NCBI GenBank assembly: GCA_948505485.1
Contig: CAOPQH010000013.1
Location: forward strand, 1 to 19,828
Source of the DNA: an uncultured Clostridia bacterium
GTDB taxonomy: Bacteria > Bacillota > Clostridia > TANB77 > CAG-508
Direction: 5' to 3'
Length of the DNA: 19,828 nt
Shown: in pieces, positions 1 to 8,821 of the stretch
How positions within the stretch are numbered: position 1 is the stretch's first letter
How the letters are laid out: each line of letters starts with the position of its first letter
Notes under the pieces: model-generated
Databases searched by the model: none
Seen by the model: only the letters and a program-made list of their open reading frames with translations
What the model was told of the DNA's origin: nothing
Translations under genes and position numbers: made by a program

Positions 1-742
1 ATCCTGCAATAGCCATGGCTTCTAGCACACAATGAGGATCACCTTCTAATATACTTCTATCCATAAAAGCACCAGGGTCACCTTCATCTGCATTACAAAC
101 TATGTATTTTTGCTTACTTTCTTCTGCTTTAGCAAATTTCCACTTGTTTCCTGTTGGAAATCCTGCTCCACCACGTCCTCTTAATCCTGAATTTATTATT
201 TCTTCAATTACTGTATCTGAAGTCATTTTTGTTAAAACTTTTTCTAATGCTTTATATCCATCAAATGCTATGTATTCATCAATTACTTCTGGATCTATAA
301 CACCACAATTTTTTAATGCAATTCTTTTTTGTTTTTTGTAAAATGTCAAATCATCTAATTTATCAACAATATTTCCGTCAATATCTTTACATAGTAATCT
401 TTCTACTCTTTTTCCTTCACATATATGAGACTGTATTATTTCTTCACAATCTTCTGGTTTAACATGTGCATAAAAAGTTTCCTCTGGCCTTATTATTACT
501 ATTGGACCCTTTGCACATAACCCAAAACATCCTGTTTGAATTACTCTGACATTTTCTATTCCCTTTTCTTTTAAAATCTTTTTAAAATTTTCCATTATTT
601 CAGGTGACTTTGAAGAAGTACATCCTGTTCCTCTACATACTAATATATGTTTTTCTCTTGTATCAGTATTTGTATTAACTCTTAATTCAAGTTCTTTCCT
701 TTTTTCTAATCTAATTTTCTCTAATTCTTCAATAGTTTTCAT
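1..742 (-). CDS. NuoF/HydB-like NADH-binding flavoprotein subunit (3' end outside window)
   Basis: 247 codons are present; the gene runs off the left edge. It resembles the NuoF-type subunit (HydB/HndC) of cytoplasmic NAD(P)-linked, often electron-bifurcating, [FeFe] hydrogenases, which passes electrons between NADH, FMN and Fe-S clusters. An N-terminal thioredoxin-like [2Fe-2S] domain is visible (about residues 30-110) with Cys36, Cys41, Cys72 and Cys76 (CRGTGC and GCFGLC). The NuoF core follows, with the Gly-rich FMN/NADH signature [13 protein letters not shown] (186-198) and [14 protein letters not shown] (216-229). The ATG at 742 is preceded by AAAGGAGG, which overlaps the stop of the upstream NuoE-like gene; the 12-bp gap indicates translation in one operon. 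The extra N-terminal ferredoxin-like domain favours the hydrogenase type over respiratory complex I. A formate-dehydrogenase-linked diaphorase is the alternative, since the partner catalytic subunit is out of view. Confidence 0.93.
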   Translation of the reverse strand, partial: MKTIEELEKIRLEKRKELELRVNTNTDTREKHILVCRGTGCTSSKSPEIMENFKKILKEKGIENVRVIQTGCFGLCAKGPIVIIRPEETFYAHVKPEDCEEIIQSHICEGKRVERLLCKDIDGNIVDKLDDLTFYKKQKRIALKNCGVIDPEVIDEYIAFDGYKALEKVLTKMTSDTVIEEIINSGLRGRGGAGFPTGNKWKFAKAEESKQKYIVCNADEGDPGAFMDRSILEGDPHCVLEAMAIAG

Positions 743-754
743 GGATTTCCTCCT

Positions 755-1237
755 TTATTCATTCATATATTTATCAATTACTTCATCTAATTGTTTTACT
801 GTAGCATTACCATATACCTCATCATTTACCATAAATACAGGTGCTAAACCACATGCTCCAACACATCTTACATCGTCAATTGAAAATTTTCCATCTGGTG
901 TAACTTGACCAGCCTCTATATTTAATCTTTCTTTTGCTCTATCTAGTAAATTTTGTGAACCTTTTACAAAACATGCTGTTCCCAAACAAATTGATATATT
1001 ATATTTACCTTTTGGCTCTAAAGTAAATCTTGAATAAAAAGTTATTACTCCATATATCTCTGCCATCGGAATACTTAAATATTCTGATATTTCTAACTGT
1101 GCAGACTTTGGAATATATCCATACTTTTCTTGCACATCATTTAATATTCCTATTAAATGATCCTTTTCTTTTGGGTATTTTTTTAAAATTTCTAATGTCT
1201 CCTTTTTTACCCTTAAATCACCACAATTTTTTTCCAT
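755..1237 (-). CDS. NuoE/HydC-like [2Fe-2S] thioredoxin-fold subunit
   Basis: 160 residues, the normal length for the 24-kDa NuoE family. An N-terminal helical region (about 10-75, including the family-typical EIYGVITFYSRF) is followed by a thioredoxin-like [2Fe-2S] domain. The four ligands are in the usual pattern: Cys84 and Cys89 (CLGTAC), then Cys125 and Cys129 (CVGAC). In this family the subunit forms a heterodimer with the NuoF-type protein encoded 12 bp downstream and relays electrons from NADH/FMN. The start at 1237 has a strong AAAGGAGG about 6 bp upstream. It is the first gene of the operon, with a good promoter some 40 bp upstream. The bifurcating hydrogenase assignment (HydC/HndA) is inferred from the partner's domain layout; the catalytic HydA gene is not in the window. 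Confidence 0.93.
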   Translation of the reverse strand: MEKNCGDLRVKKETLEILKKYPKEKDHLIGILNDVQEKYGYIPKSAQLEISEYLSIPMAEIYGVITFYSRFTLEPKGKYNISICLGTACFVKGSQNLLDRAKERLNIEAGQVTPDGKFSIDDVRCVGACGLAPVFMVNDEVYGNATVKQLDEVIDKYMNE

Positions 1238-1276
1238 ATAAACCTCCTTTTAAATATATATTTATCTAGTTGCTTA

Positions 1277-1306
1277 ATTATATCATAATCATTCCTTTTA
1301 ATTCAA
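1277..1306 (-). promoter_or_regulatory. sigma-A-type promoter for the nuoE/nuoF-like operon
   Basis: On the minus strand: TTGAAT (1306-1301), an 18-bp spacer, then TATAAT (1282-1277) with an extended -10 TG one base upstream. It lies about 40 bp before the NuoE-like start codon. Confidence 0.6.
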
Positions 1307-1499
1307 TTTTTTTCGACAAATTTTTATTTAATATTTAGACTTTTAGTTACAATTCACGCCTATACTCAAATCAACTAAAAATAATATATAGAAATTATTT
1401 TTTATACTTTTTCCTTTCATAATATATGAAAAAATTCCCAGTATCTTTTTGTGGTATTTGAAAAAAATAGAAGTATATTTTTATTTAAGGCGGTTAATT

Positions 1500-2165
1500 A
1501 TGGATTATAGTTATAGTTTTCAAGATAATATTCCATCTTCTACATTTAATACTACATGTGCAAATACAGCAAATTGGATAGAAGAAAATAGAGATAAATT
1601 TGATTGGGCAAAAGACCCTAATGCATATGAAATGGTAAATCTATTTTTGTTCGGTGCAAAATATTCTCATGAAGGTAAAGACATTGATAAAGCATCACTT
1701 GCAAAAATGTGGGAAATGCGTTCACAAGATTTTGAAAGATGTAATATTTCTTCTTCAAATTTTGTATATGCTATTTGCCAAGATAGTTATGAAGCCTCTC
1801 AAAGTGGTAAATCAGTAGTTAATGACGAAAACTCTCATCATGCATTAAGAAAAATAGCTGGTTTAGGTTTATATTTAAAACAGCAACAAAGAAATGGAGA
1901 AAAACCTGCTTATAATAATCCTCAAGAATTATTACAATTATTAGAATGCTCACGTTCTTTAAAAACTTTTCATCCAGACTTATATGATAAATATGCTTTT
2001 GAAGAAAATCTCGATGTTCTTTGTAAATTACAACTACAAAACAATCTATCTAATGAAGTTGTTAAACACATACAAGATTCTCATGATGAATTATCAAAAG
2101 ACTTTTCAGATAATAATTTAGATACCAATAAAGAAAATATTGATGATATTAAAGAACAACGTTAA
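1500..2165 (+). CDS. hypothetical protein, soluble and helical
   Basis: 221 residues from the ATG at 1500, preceded by AAGGCGG; an in-frame ATG at 1449 has no ribosome-binding site and would add 17 unlikely residues. I do not recognise the family. There is no signal peptide, membrane segment or obvious catalytic motif. Residues 15-165 look mixed helical, rich in Asn, Ser and Lys (for example ANWIEENRDKFDWAKDPNAY). The last 30 residues are highly acidic and polar and probably disordered. The gene stands alone: divergent from the hydrogenase-type operon and convergent with the cohesin gene, ending about 35 bp before a shared hairpin terminator. No convincing sigma-A promoter could be picked in the AT-rich upstream sequence, so a sporulation-type sigma factor is possible. 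Function unknown. Confidence 0.7.
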   Translation: MDYSYSFQDNIPSSTFNTTCANTANWIEENRDKFDWAKDPNAYEMVNLFLFGAKYSHEGKDIDKASLAKMWEMRSQDFERCNISSSNFVYAICQDSYEASQSGKSVVNDENSHHALRKIAGLGLYLKQQQRNGEKPAYNNPQELLQLLECSRSLKTFHPDLYDKYAFEENLDVLCKLQLQNNLSNEVVKHIQDSHDELSKDFSDNNLDTNKENIDDIKEQR

Positions 2166-2198
2166 TAATATTGTTTTAGCTTTTATTTCATAATGTAA

Positions 2199-2234
2199 AA
2201 AGCTACGCAAAATATTAATATTCTGCGTAGCTTT
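2199..2234. terminator. bidirectional hairpin terminator
   Basis: AAAGCTACGCA (2199-2209) pairs perfectly with TGCGTAGCTTT (2224-2234). The loop is itself nearly palindromic (AATATT/AATATT). On the minus strand the stem is followed by a run of Ts, so it best terminates the cohesin operon; it also sits just past the end of the convergent gene at 1500-2165. Confidence 0.8.
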
Positions 2235-2310
2235 AATATTTGACATGAATTATTTATCATATTATTTATAAAATTTAAATTCAAATCATAAAATCTCTTA
2301 TTATTACAAA

Positions 2311-3093
2311 CTACTTTTTATTTTTAGTTATAAAATGACTAATTGTAAAAGATAAAATAATTGCTCCACTAACTATTAGTACACAAATAAAACATTCTGT
2401 CCTCGTTATTCCAGCTTTTGGTAACACACCTTTTCTTACAGTAGTATCAGTTACTTTAGGCGAATTAGATTTACGTGTTGATTTATTATTTGTGCTAGAG
2501 TTGTTATTTTTACTATTCGAACCATTATTATTATTGTTTTTATCATTATCACTATTATTATTTTCATTTTTATTATTAGTTCCAACACTATTACTATCAT
2601 TATCTAATATTGTTATTTTAACAGATTTATTAGCTGTAGATACATCAGTTACTGCTGTTGAGCCAGAAAAGTTAGTTAATTCAATAGCAGTTTCTCCTAA
2701 TTTTGCATCTTTTTTTACTTTAAAAGTAACTGTTCCAATACTTTGTGTTTTATTTATAACCTTACCATCTTTTGTATTTCCTGTAATTAATCCATTTTGA
2801 TAAAATGGCGCTTCCCATTTATTTGTACCATTTGTTGATACATATTCTAAAACAGAATGATCAAATTTTACTTTAGCAGTATAACCTCCTATTCCCTTTT
2901 CTCCACTTTTAATTGCAATATTTTTCAATCCTATTGTAATTGTAATATTACTTCCTCTTTTTATTTGTGTATTGCTTGCTTTTAAAGTAGTAGAAAAACT
3001 GTCATTTGCTGCATACACTTTTGTGGTAAATAGTAATAATAATGTTATTAACATCATACCAATTATTTTTTTACTTTTTATATTATTTTTCAT
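2311..3093 (-). CDS. surface-anchored cohesin-domain protein
   Basis: 260 residues. A lysine-rich start and hydrophobic stretch ending at VYA|AN (about 29) form a Sec signal peptide. Residues 35-162 are a single cohesin-like beta-sandwich (FSTTLKASNTQIKRGSNITITIGLKN ... GIGGYTAKVKFDHSVLEYVS ... IGTVTFKVKKDAKLGETAIELTNFSG). Residues 164-218 are an Asn/Ser/Lys-rich linker. The C-terminus has the cell-wall sorting layout: LPKAG (224-228), a hydrophobic segment (235-254) and the positive tail KNKK. LPKAG departs from canonical LPXTG, so anchoring may be by a specialised sortase or simply by the membrane segment. The start has AAGGAGAG upstream. The gene follows the dockerin gene with a 24-bp gap, so the two are probably one operon. 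Inferred role: receptor that holds the dockerin protein on the cell surface. The specificity of the pair cannot be read from sequence alone. Confidence 0.85.
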   Translation of the reverse strand: MKNNIKSKKIIGMMLITLLLLFTTKVYAANDSFSTTLKASNTQIKRGSNITITIGLKNIAIKSGEKGIGGYTAKVKFDHSVLEYVSTNGTNKWEAPFYQNGLITGNTKDGKVINKTQSIGTVTFKVKKDAKLGETAIELTNFSGSTAVTDVSTANKSVKITILDNDSNSVGTNNKNENNNSDNDKNNNNNGSNSKNNNSSTNNKSTRKSNSPKVTDTTVRKGVLPKAGITRTECFICVLIVSGAIILSFTISHFITKNKK

Positions 3094-3117
3094 TTCATCT
3101 CTCCTTTATATAAATTA

Positions 3118-6100
3118 TTACTGTTTTTCCATTTGCTTTAATACTAATCTTTTTATTAATATTAAATCTGTTGCTGTTATTTTTCCATCTTTATTGATGT
3201 CTCCTAACTTAAATTTATCTTCTGTTAGAATCCATTCTTGTTTTTTATCTGCTACCAAATGTCTTTTTACTAATAGAAGGTCTGTTGCTGTTATTTTTCC
3301 ATCTTTATTTATATCTCCTAATTTATATTCATTTGGGTCATCTGGTTTATCTGGTACATTTGGGTCATCTGGTTTATCTGGTACATCTGGGTCATCTGGG
3401 TTATCTGGTATATCTGGATTATCTGGTTTGTTTGGTGTTGTAATCCAGTTAACTGTTGCCTTTTTACTTCCTTTATTTCCTGCTTTGTCTATGAATTCAA
3501 ATGTGAATTCTCCATTTTGGGTAAATGTATATTCTCTTGATCCACCATTATTTATAATTGTAATTGGCTCACTTTCGTTTACTAAAGTTACAATAACTTT
3601 GTCTGTTGCCTCTTTTGAGCTATAACTAATGTCCGCTGTTGGACTATTTTTATCAATCCAATCTACACTAGCTTTATGCTCTTTTACTTCTAAATTATTT
3701 TCATCTGATATATCTTTATATTTAAATGTAAATTGTCCATTTTCTGTAAATGTATGTGTAGTTCCTCCTTCATTTGTAGTTATAACATTTACCTCTTTAT
3801 TCCCATTAATATCAATTATATATGGGTTAAGTGTAGCTTCAACATTTGTATTTGTTAGTTTTGTAATATTATATGTAATATCACTTGCTAAAATTTTAGT
3901 GTCATTATCAATATAATCAACTTTTATACTCTTATATAATAAATTTTCTGCTTTATCAAGAAGTTTAAATTCATATTCACCACTTGCATCTAATGCATAT
4001 TCTAATGGATTTGATCTTGTAGTTTGCTGTAATTCTCTTAAAGCATCTTTTTCGTTATCTTCTATTGTTATAGAATTTCCTTCAATATCAAAATATTCTT
4101 CTGCTGTAACTATTCCATTTTCTAATGTAGTTATATATGTTGCAACATTTGGTACTTTGCCTGTTGTATTTTTATATGTGATTTTTTTAGTATTTCCTTT
4201 TTCATCTTTGTCAAGTATTTTATATGCATTACCTTCATTATCCAAATATGTAATGTTTGTTATCTTTTTATTTTCATTAACTTCAATGTAGTTTATTTTA
4301 TTATTACTTTCATCTAATAAATATACATTCTCACTAATGTTATCTAATAATATACGTAATTTTTTATCATCATCTAATCCATAATTTATATCAGCTGTTG
4401 GTCCATCTTTATCAATCCATGTCACTTTAGCTATGGCAGTTCCTTTGTTTCCATTCTTATCTTCAAATTCAAATGTAAAATCTCCATTTTCTGTAAATAT
4501 ATATGTATCTTTTCCTTCATTGTTTGTAATTGTTATTTCTGTACTTGGATTTATAAGTCTTGCTACTACTATTCCATTTGTTGGTTCTGTAACACTATAT
4601 GCTATACCTGCTGTTGGATGAGAATCAACTTTTGTTAAATCTTGATATAAATTAAATGCTCTTGCTGTAAACCAATTTCCATTTGTCTGGTGTGCAATAA
4701 TTTTAACAAATTGTACTTTATCTTGCCTATTTTCTTCTGGAATTTCGAAACTCTTAGTTAAAGTTTTTGCACTATTAGTATCATTAGCTTGAGTTGGCCA
4801 TGACCACGGACTATCATTATTATTTGCTAAACTAACCCATGTACCTTCTTCTCCTGTTAGACTGCCTAATACCTCGCCTTTAACAATTCTTCCATTTCCT
4901 CCACCAGCAGGAACAAATTCTACTGCTGATAAATGGACTGGTTTATCTAGTTTAATTGTAATAAAACGATTTGTATCTGAGCCATTCCATGCAGAATGCC
5001 ATCTTGTATTATAATTTCCATCTATTGCAAATGTAGCAGCTCCACTTTGGTTAGTAGCTTGTGTTGAAACATCATGTATGCTTAAATGAGATACTGGGAT
5101 GTATTTTCTTGTATTTGGTTGATTGTCTTCTGTAAATCTATATATTTCTGATGCTGGACTTGTTAATTTTGTTCCTGTTGCACTTTGTCTTACTTGTACA
5201 GTTTTATTCCCTGTTAATTCTGGAGATGCTACACCATATGATGTCCATTTATCATTTTCTGTATAACGCCATTCCGTTTTTAAATTAACACCTATCACCC
5301 TATTTTCTAAATCACTTGCATATAAAGTACTTGGAAGTGATTGCTCTGTTATATCTATTTTATATAAATTTTTTTCATCATAGTTTACACCAACAATATG
5401 AACATATATATCATTTTCTGATGTAATACTATTTATTTGTCTTTGTGTTAATTGTAGTTTGTGCTCTTCCTCTGCACTAAATGAAACTTCATGCCAAGTT
5501 TGTTTTCCATCTAAGCTATAATCAAAGCGAACTCCTGTATTATCAAAACGATTTGATAATACTATTTTTCCTGCATCTGCTCCATCAAATGAAAAAGTTG
5601 CAATTGTTTTATCTATCTTTCCTAATAAAAAGTTTGCCTCTAATCTTGTAACCCCTGGTTGCATTACAGTAAAGCTAGTTTCTGTATTATTAGGTAATAT
5701 GCTTGCCTCTGTTAACATTCTTGTTTGTAAAAGTGTAAATTTATATAAATTTTCTGTACTTGTTAATCTTGGTTTTATTAAATCTGTTGCATTAAGCATT
5801 GGTAATGGGTAATATTTTAAATTTTCTGCTAATTCTTCAGCTAAATTATAGAAATCATTTTCTGTCTTAGCTTCGTTTGCATTATATACTTCGATCAATC
5901 CAAGCCAAGCATCAAAGTTTATAGATTGAATTTCTAATGCTTTTCTATATAATTGTTCTTGTTTTTCTAAGTCACCTTTATATACTTTTGCAAGCATTAC
6001 GTGCTCTTCAGCTTTTATTAAATTTTCATGGTCATTTACTGCTGCCTGTTCAAATTCCATATATACACCTGTTGAATAACCTTTAGTATGACTACCACTT

Positions 6101-7884
6101 CCCCAACCAAGAAATCTTGCACTTTTTCCAGTTGCAGTCCATCCTGATACATCATTGTCAATTCTCCAATATCCTCTTCCTTCTGCATCTTTACTATAGA
6201 ATAAAAGTGCAGCATGACCTGGTTGACCAACAACTATTGCCGGAATTCCATGAGTTCCACGAATATTGGCACCACTTTTTGAAATACCTCCACAAACACA
6301 ACCGGTTCCAAATTTATTTCTAAAGTTCATCCATACTTTATATACTTTATTTTCCTCTGTACCTTTTGTTATTTTTAGCCTATACTCTGGAATATTTTTT
6401 CCTCCAGGTATAACAAATTCCGAATCAAATATACCTACTTTACCAGTTGTTCCTCCAGTTTCTTTATTAACTAACTCTGTACCTACATTATTATCTGTTT
6501 TCTTTATTGCAAATAATTCATTAAAATAGTTTTCATTTGCTGAATCAAAGTATATTGGATTTGCATAATTTGGCCATACATAAGATATATATGGGTGAGG
6601 TGTTGTATATCTCCATACATTGTTTGGATTTGCATCTACATTATCTTGTACATATCTATTTAACCATAAAATTTCTTCATCATCTATATTGTTAGCTAAA
6701 ACTAAACGCATTTCTTCAACATGTAAATCTTCAAACATGTGTGTCATATCCATACTACTTGTTATTACCATTCCACCATTTTTATGAATGTATTTAAATA
6801 TTGCATAACGTCTAAGTGGTTCTGATTGATTGATCGCTACACTAGAATTCATCCATAATCCTACTCTTTGTGAATGTGTTAGAGCAATCGACATTGCCAT
6901 CTTTTTATATAAATCTCCATAAGTCATTTTTGGATATGTTGGATTGTTTAAAAGCTCTGTATTTTTAAAATCACTAGAATATTCCTCATAAAGTTTAGTA
7001 AGAATACCTAATGAATTATAATAGTTTCCACCATCTGGTATTCCTCCCATAACATATAATCTTAAAATATCTACATCCCCTGTTAGCCATTCATATACTA
7101 ATCTATTTTCTTCACTTTCTCCTAAAAACCTTTTTAATGCGTATTTTCCTACCCTATTAATAAGTTCTCTTTTTAAAAGTGTTAACTCATATTCTTTATT
7201 AGTTGATAAATCTGCATTGGAATTTACAAATTGTTTAATTTCTGTATCCAATTCCTCAATAGATGGTACTAATTCTTCTCCTGGTTCTTTATATGTTTCT
7301 TTAATTAATTTAGCATCTGCATAAATAGAGTGATCACTTGCATTTCCGTTTTTAGCATCTGCATATAATTTTAAAAATTTTGCACCTTTAATATTTACTT
7401 TTACAAATGTTGCATCTTCTAAAGGTTGCTTATCAATTGGCTCTTCTAATTTAGATTGCCAATTAACTCCATCTTGTGATGTTTGAATATCAAATTTAAC
7501 ACCATCTCCTCTAGAAGATGAAGTATTAATTCCAAGATATGCTGTAAAATAGTCATATTCTGAATAATTTGTTAAGTCATATACTACGTTAGAAGTAGCA
7601 TGTGCCCAAATTCCTTTTTTAAAAGTATAATTTGCTCCTTCTACTTTTACAGTGATGTCTCCATAATATGTTGTATCATATTTAATAGTATCCCATCCTA
7701 CTTGAGATTTTCCCTCTACATATGAAATATCTGATAAATAGTGAAATTCTGAATTTTCTTCTGTTGCTAAAGATTTGTTAGAATATTTTGGTAATAAAAA
7801 TATTATTAATAATAAAACAAGACAAATTATCATTTTAAATAGAAATTTATCTTTATTCTCCTTATTTATTATATTTTTTTCCAT
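3118..7884 (-). CDS. giant secreted dockerin protein with NPCBM, transglutaminase-like core, F5/8C and Ig-like repeats
   Basis: 1588 residues. Layout seen: signal or anchor segment (about 16-32); NPCBM-type carbohydrate-binding domain (about 45-195); helical region (205-420); a domain (about 440-610) with Cys531 (GTGCVCGG), then GTHGIPAIVVGQPGHAALLF with His557, then WRIDND with Asp576 or Asp578. The order Cys, G-I-P, G..H, W..D fits a transglutaminase-like (papain-fold) active site. A helical TPR-like stretch lies at 615-730 and beta domains at 735-920. An F5/8 type C (CBM32-like) domain covers about 928-1083. Repeats of the type ITITNN..YTFTENG.FTFEF.D..GNKG..KA.V.WID cover 1086-1481. A Pro/Asp linker (1483-1518) and a type I dockerin (1520-1588) follow, with two copies of LGDINKDGKITATDL. 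It is co-transcribed with the adjacent cohesin gene. The likely job is binding and processing a glycoprotein or cell-wall substrate outside the cell; the reaction is inferred. The ribosome site is AAAGAAAGG. Confidence 0.85.
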   Translation of the reverse strand: MEKNIINKENKDKFLFKMIICLVLLLIIFLLPKYSNKSLATEENSEFHYLSDISYVEGKSQVGWDTIKYDTTYYGDITVKVEGANYTFKKGIWAHATSNVVYDLTNYSEYDYFTAYLGINTSSSRGDGVKFDIQTSQDGVNWQSKLEEPIDKQPLEDATFVKVNIKGAKFLKLYADAKNGNASDHSIYADAKLIKETYKEPGEELVPSIEELDTEIKQFVNSNADLSTNKEYELTLLKRELINRVGKYALKRFLGESEENRLVYEWLTGDVDILRLYVMGGIPDGGNYYNSLGILTKLYEEYSSDFKNTELLNNPTYPKMTYGDLYKKMAMSIALTHSQRVGLWMNSSVAINQSEPLRRYAIFKYIHKNGGMVITSSMDMTHMFEDLHVEEMRLVLANNIDDEEILWLNRYVQDNVDANPNNVWRYTTPHPYISYVWPNYANPIYFDSANENYFNELFAIKKTDNNVGTELVNKETGGTTGKVGIFDSEFVIPGGKNIPEYRLKITKGTEENKVYKVWMNFRNKFGTGCVCGGISKSGANIRGTHGIPAIVVGQPGHAALLFYSKDAEGRGYWRIDNDVSGWTATGKSARFLGWGSGSHTKGYSTGVYMEFEQAAVNDHENLIKAEEHVMLAKVYKGDLEKQEQLYRKALEIQSINFDAWLGLIEVYNANEAKTENDFYNLAEELAENLKYYPLPMLNATDLIKPRLTSTENLYKFTLLQTRMLTEASILPNNTETSFTVMQPGVTRLEANFLLGKIDKTIATFSFDGADAGKIVLSNRFDNTGVRFDYSLDGKQTWHEVSFSAEEEHKLQLTQRQINSITSENDIYVHIVGVNYDEKNLYKIDITEQSLPSTLYASDLENRVIGVNLKTEWRYTENDKWTSYGVASPELTGNKTVQVRQSATGTKLTSPASEIYRFTEDNQPNTRKYIPVSHLSIHDVSTQATNQSGAATFAIDGNYNTRWHSAWNGSDTNRFITIKLDKPVHLSAVEFVPAGGGNGRIVKGEVLGSLTGEEGTWVSLANNNDSPWSWPTQANDTNSAKTLTKSFEIPEENRQDKVQFVKIIAHQTNGNWFTARAFNLYQDLTKVDSHPTAGIAYSVTEPTNGIVVARLINPSTEITITNNEGKDTYIFTENGDFTFEFEDKNGNKGTAIAKVTWIDKDGPTADINYGLDDDKKLRILLDNISENVYLLDESNNKINYIEVNENKKITNITYLDNEGNAYKILDKDEKGNTKKITYKNTTGKVPNVATYITTLENGIVTAEEYFDIEGNSITIEDNEKDALRELQQTTRSNPLEYALDASGEYEFKLLDKAENLLYKSIKVDYIDNDTKILASDITYNITKLTNTNVEATLNPYIIDINGNKEVNVITTNEGGTTHTFTENGQFTFKYKDISDENNLEVKEHKASVDWIDKNSPTADISYSSKEATDKVIVTLVNESEPITIINNGGSREYTFTQNGEFTFEFIDKAGNKGSKKATVNWITTPNKPDNPDIPDNPDDPDVPDKPDDPNVPDKPDDPNEYKLGDINKDGKITATDLLLVKRHLVADKKQEWILTEDKFKLGDINKDGKITATDLILIKRLVLKQMEKQ
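3338..3430 (-). repeat. short tandem repeat encoding the Pro/Asp linker before the dockerin
   Basis: Degenerate tandem copies of TCATCTGGTTTATCTGGTAC (plus-strand text) encode PDxPDDPN-type units (protein residues about 1485-1518). This is a flexible linker, and the copy number may vary between strains. Confidence 0.7.
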
Positions 7885-7964
7885 AAATATTACCTTTCTT
7901 TAATATACTATATTTAGGTTTTTTTTGGAAGATTTACCTATAAACTCCTTTTACATTCCTTTTT

Positions 7965-7993
7965 ATTATATCATATTTTTAAGCTTATGTAAA
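7965..7993 (-). promoter_or_regulatory. promoter of the dockerin-cohesin operon
   Basis: On the minus strand: TTTACA (7993-7988), a 17-bp spacer, then TATAAT (7970-7965) with extended -10 TG. It leaves a leader of about 75 nt before the ATG at 7884, in which I see no recognisable riboswitch. Confidence 0.65.
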
Positions 7994-8068
7994 CTGTATA
8001 TGGTATTTTTTACTAAAATTTTCAAATACTCTTTGCTATTTGAAAGATAAAATTTTTTATTTTTATAA

Positions 8069-8191
8069 TTATTCTTCCTTTTCTATATATTCCAAAATCT
8101 TATTTAATTCATTCATAAATTTAAAATACATGGTTATTTTTTATTCTCATACACCTCTATTTAATCAATTAATTAACATTATTATATATCA
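8069..8191 (-). pseudogene. relic of the 3' end of a large serine recombinase
   Basis: Read on the minus strand, this non-coding stretch gives LID*IEVYENKK, then after a one-base frame change ITMYFKFMNELNKILEYIEKEE and a stop. The intact recombinase at 11169-12882 ends LIDYIEVHENKKITIHFKFMDELDKILEYIEDENK, so the match is nearly residue by residue and also clear at the DNA level. Only about the last 40 codons survive, with an internal stop and a frameshift. It lies between the guanine-deaminase-like gene and the dockerin-operon promoter, and suggests an earlier, related element once sat here. Similarity fades at about 8180-8191. Confidence 0.8.
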
Positions 8192-8235
8192 TCTTTATAA
8201 CTTGTAAGCTATCTGTTTATTTTATTTACTTATTT

Positions 8236-8712
8236 CTAATATATTATCTTATCATTTTTTTCAAGGAATTTATTAAATGTCTTGATTGTTTCTTCTCTAT
8301 CCATACTTTCTAAAATTAATATTGAATTATCTTCAATATTATCTGTTAATTTTTTTATATAATTGTATATATAATCATCTCTAAATCCAATGCTTGTTGC
8401 ATCTTCTTTAGTATTTCCATAATATACTTTTTTTATATTAGACCAAATTATTGCAGATAAACACATTGGACAAGGATAACATGAAGTATATAATTCGCAA
8501 TCACTTAAATCATAAGAGTTTATATTTTTGCAGGCATTTCTTATTGCCATTATCTCTGCATGGGCAGTTGGATCATTATCACTTAAAACATGGTTAGAAC
8601 CTTTTCCTATTATATTTCCATTCTTAACAACACAAGCCCCAAATGGTCCTCCTTTATTTGTTTTTAGATTTTCTTCTGATAGTTCTTTTGCTATTTTCAT
8701 ATATTTATCCAT
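8236..8712 (-). CDS. guaD: guanine deaminase-like zinc deaminase (CDA fold)
   Basis: 158 residues, the normal length for the bacterial cytidine-deaminase-fold guanine deaminases, which hydrolyse guanine to xanthine and ammonia in purine salvage. The zinc site is complete: His51-Ala-Glu53 (PTAHAE, Glu53 as proton shuttle) and PCPMC with Cys81 and Cys84. GGPFGACVVKNG (21-32) is the usual N-terminal signature. The C-terminal GFRDDYIYNYI (109-119) matches the substrate-side segment that separates GuaD from tRNA adenosine deaminase TadA. The ATG at 8712 is preceded by GGAGGAT. It appears to be a single-gene unit; the 3' side abuts recombinase debris. A general nucleoside deaminase is the alternative. 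Confidence 0.85.
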   Translation of the reverse strand: MDKYMKIAKELSEENLKTNKGGPFGACVVKNGNIIGKGSNHVLSDNDPTAHAEIMAIRNACKNINSYDLSDCELYTSCYPCPMCLSAIIWSNIKKVYYGNTKEDATSIGFRDDYIYNYIKKLTDNIEDNSILILESMDREETIKTFNKFLEKNDKIIY

Positions 8713-8821
8713 AAGTTATCCTCCATAAAATTGTAAATTTGCAATTTTTCGTTATTATTTTCTTCATATCCTAAACATCTTAAATTATCTATATTTTCTC
8801 AATCCTATTATTTTACTCTAA

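Noticed and set aside
2972..3916. Long plus-strand frames opposite the cohesin and dockerin genes
   Set aside because: They are Leu/Ser/Phe-rich mirror images of repetitive minus-strand coding sequence, without ribosome sites.
7885..7960. Riboswitch in the dockerin operon leader
   Set aside because: Only weak AGGT/ACCT pairing and an extra AAGGAG; no conserved aptamer pattern recognised.
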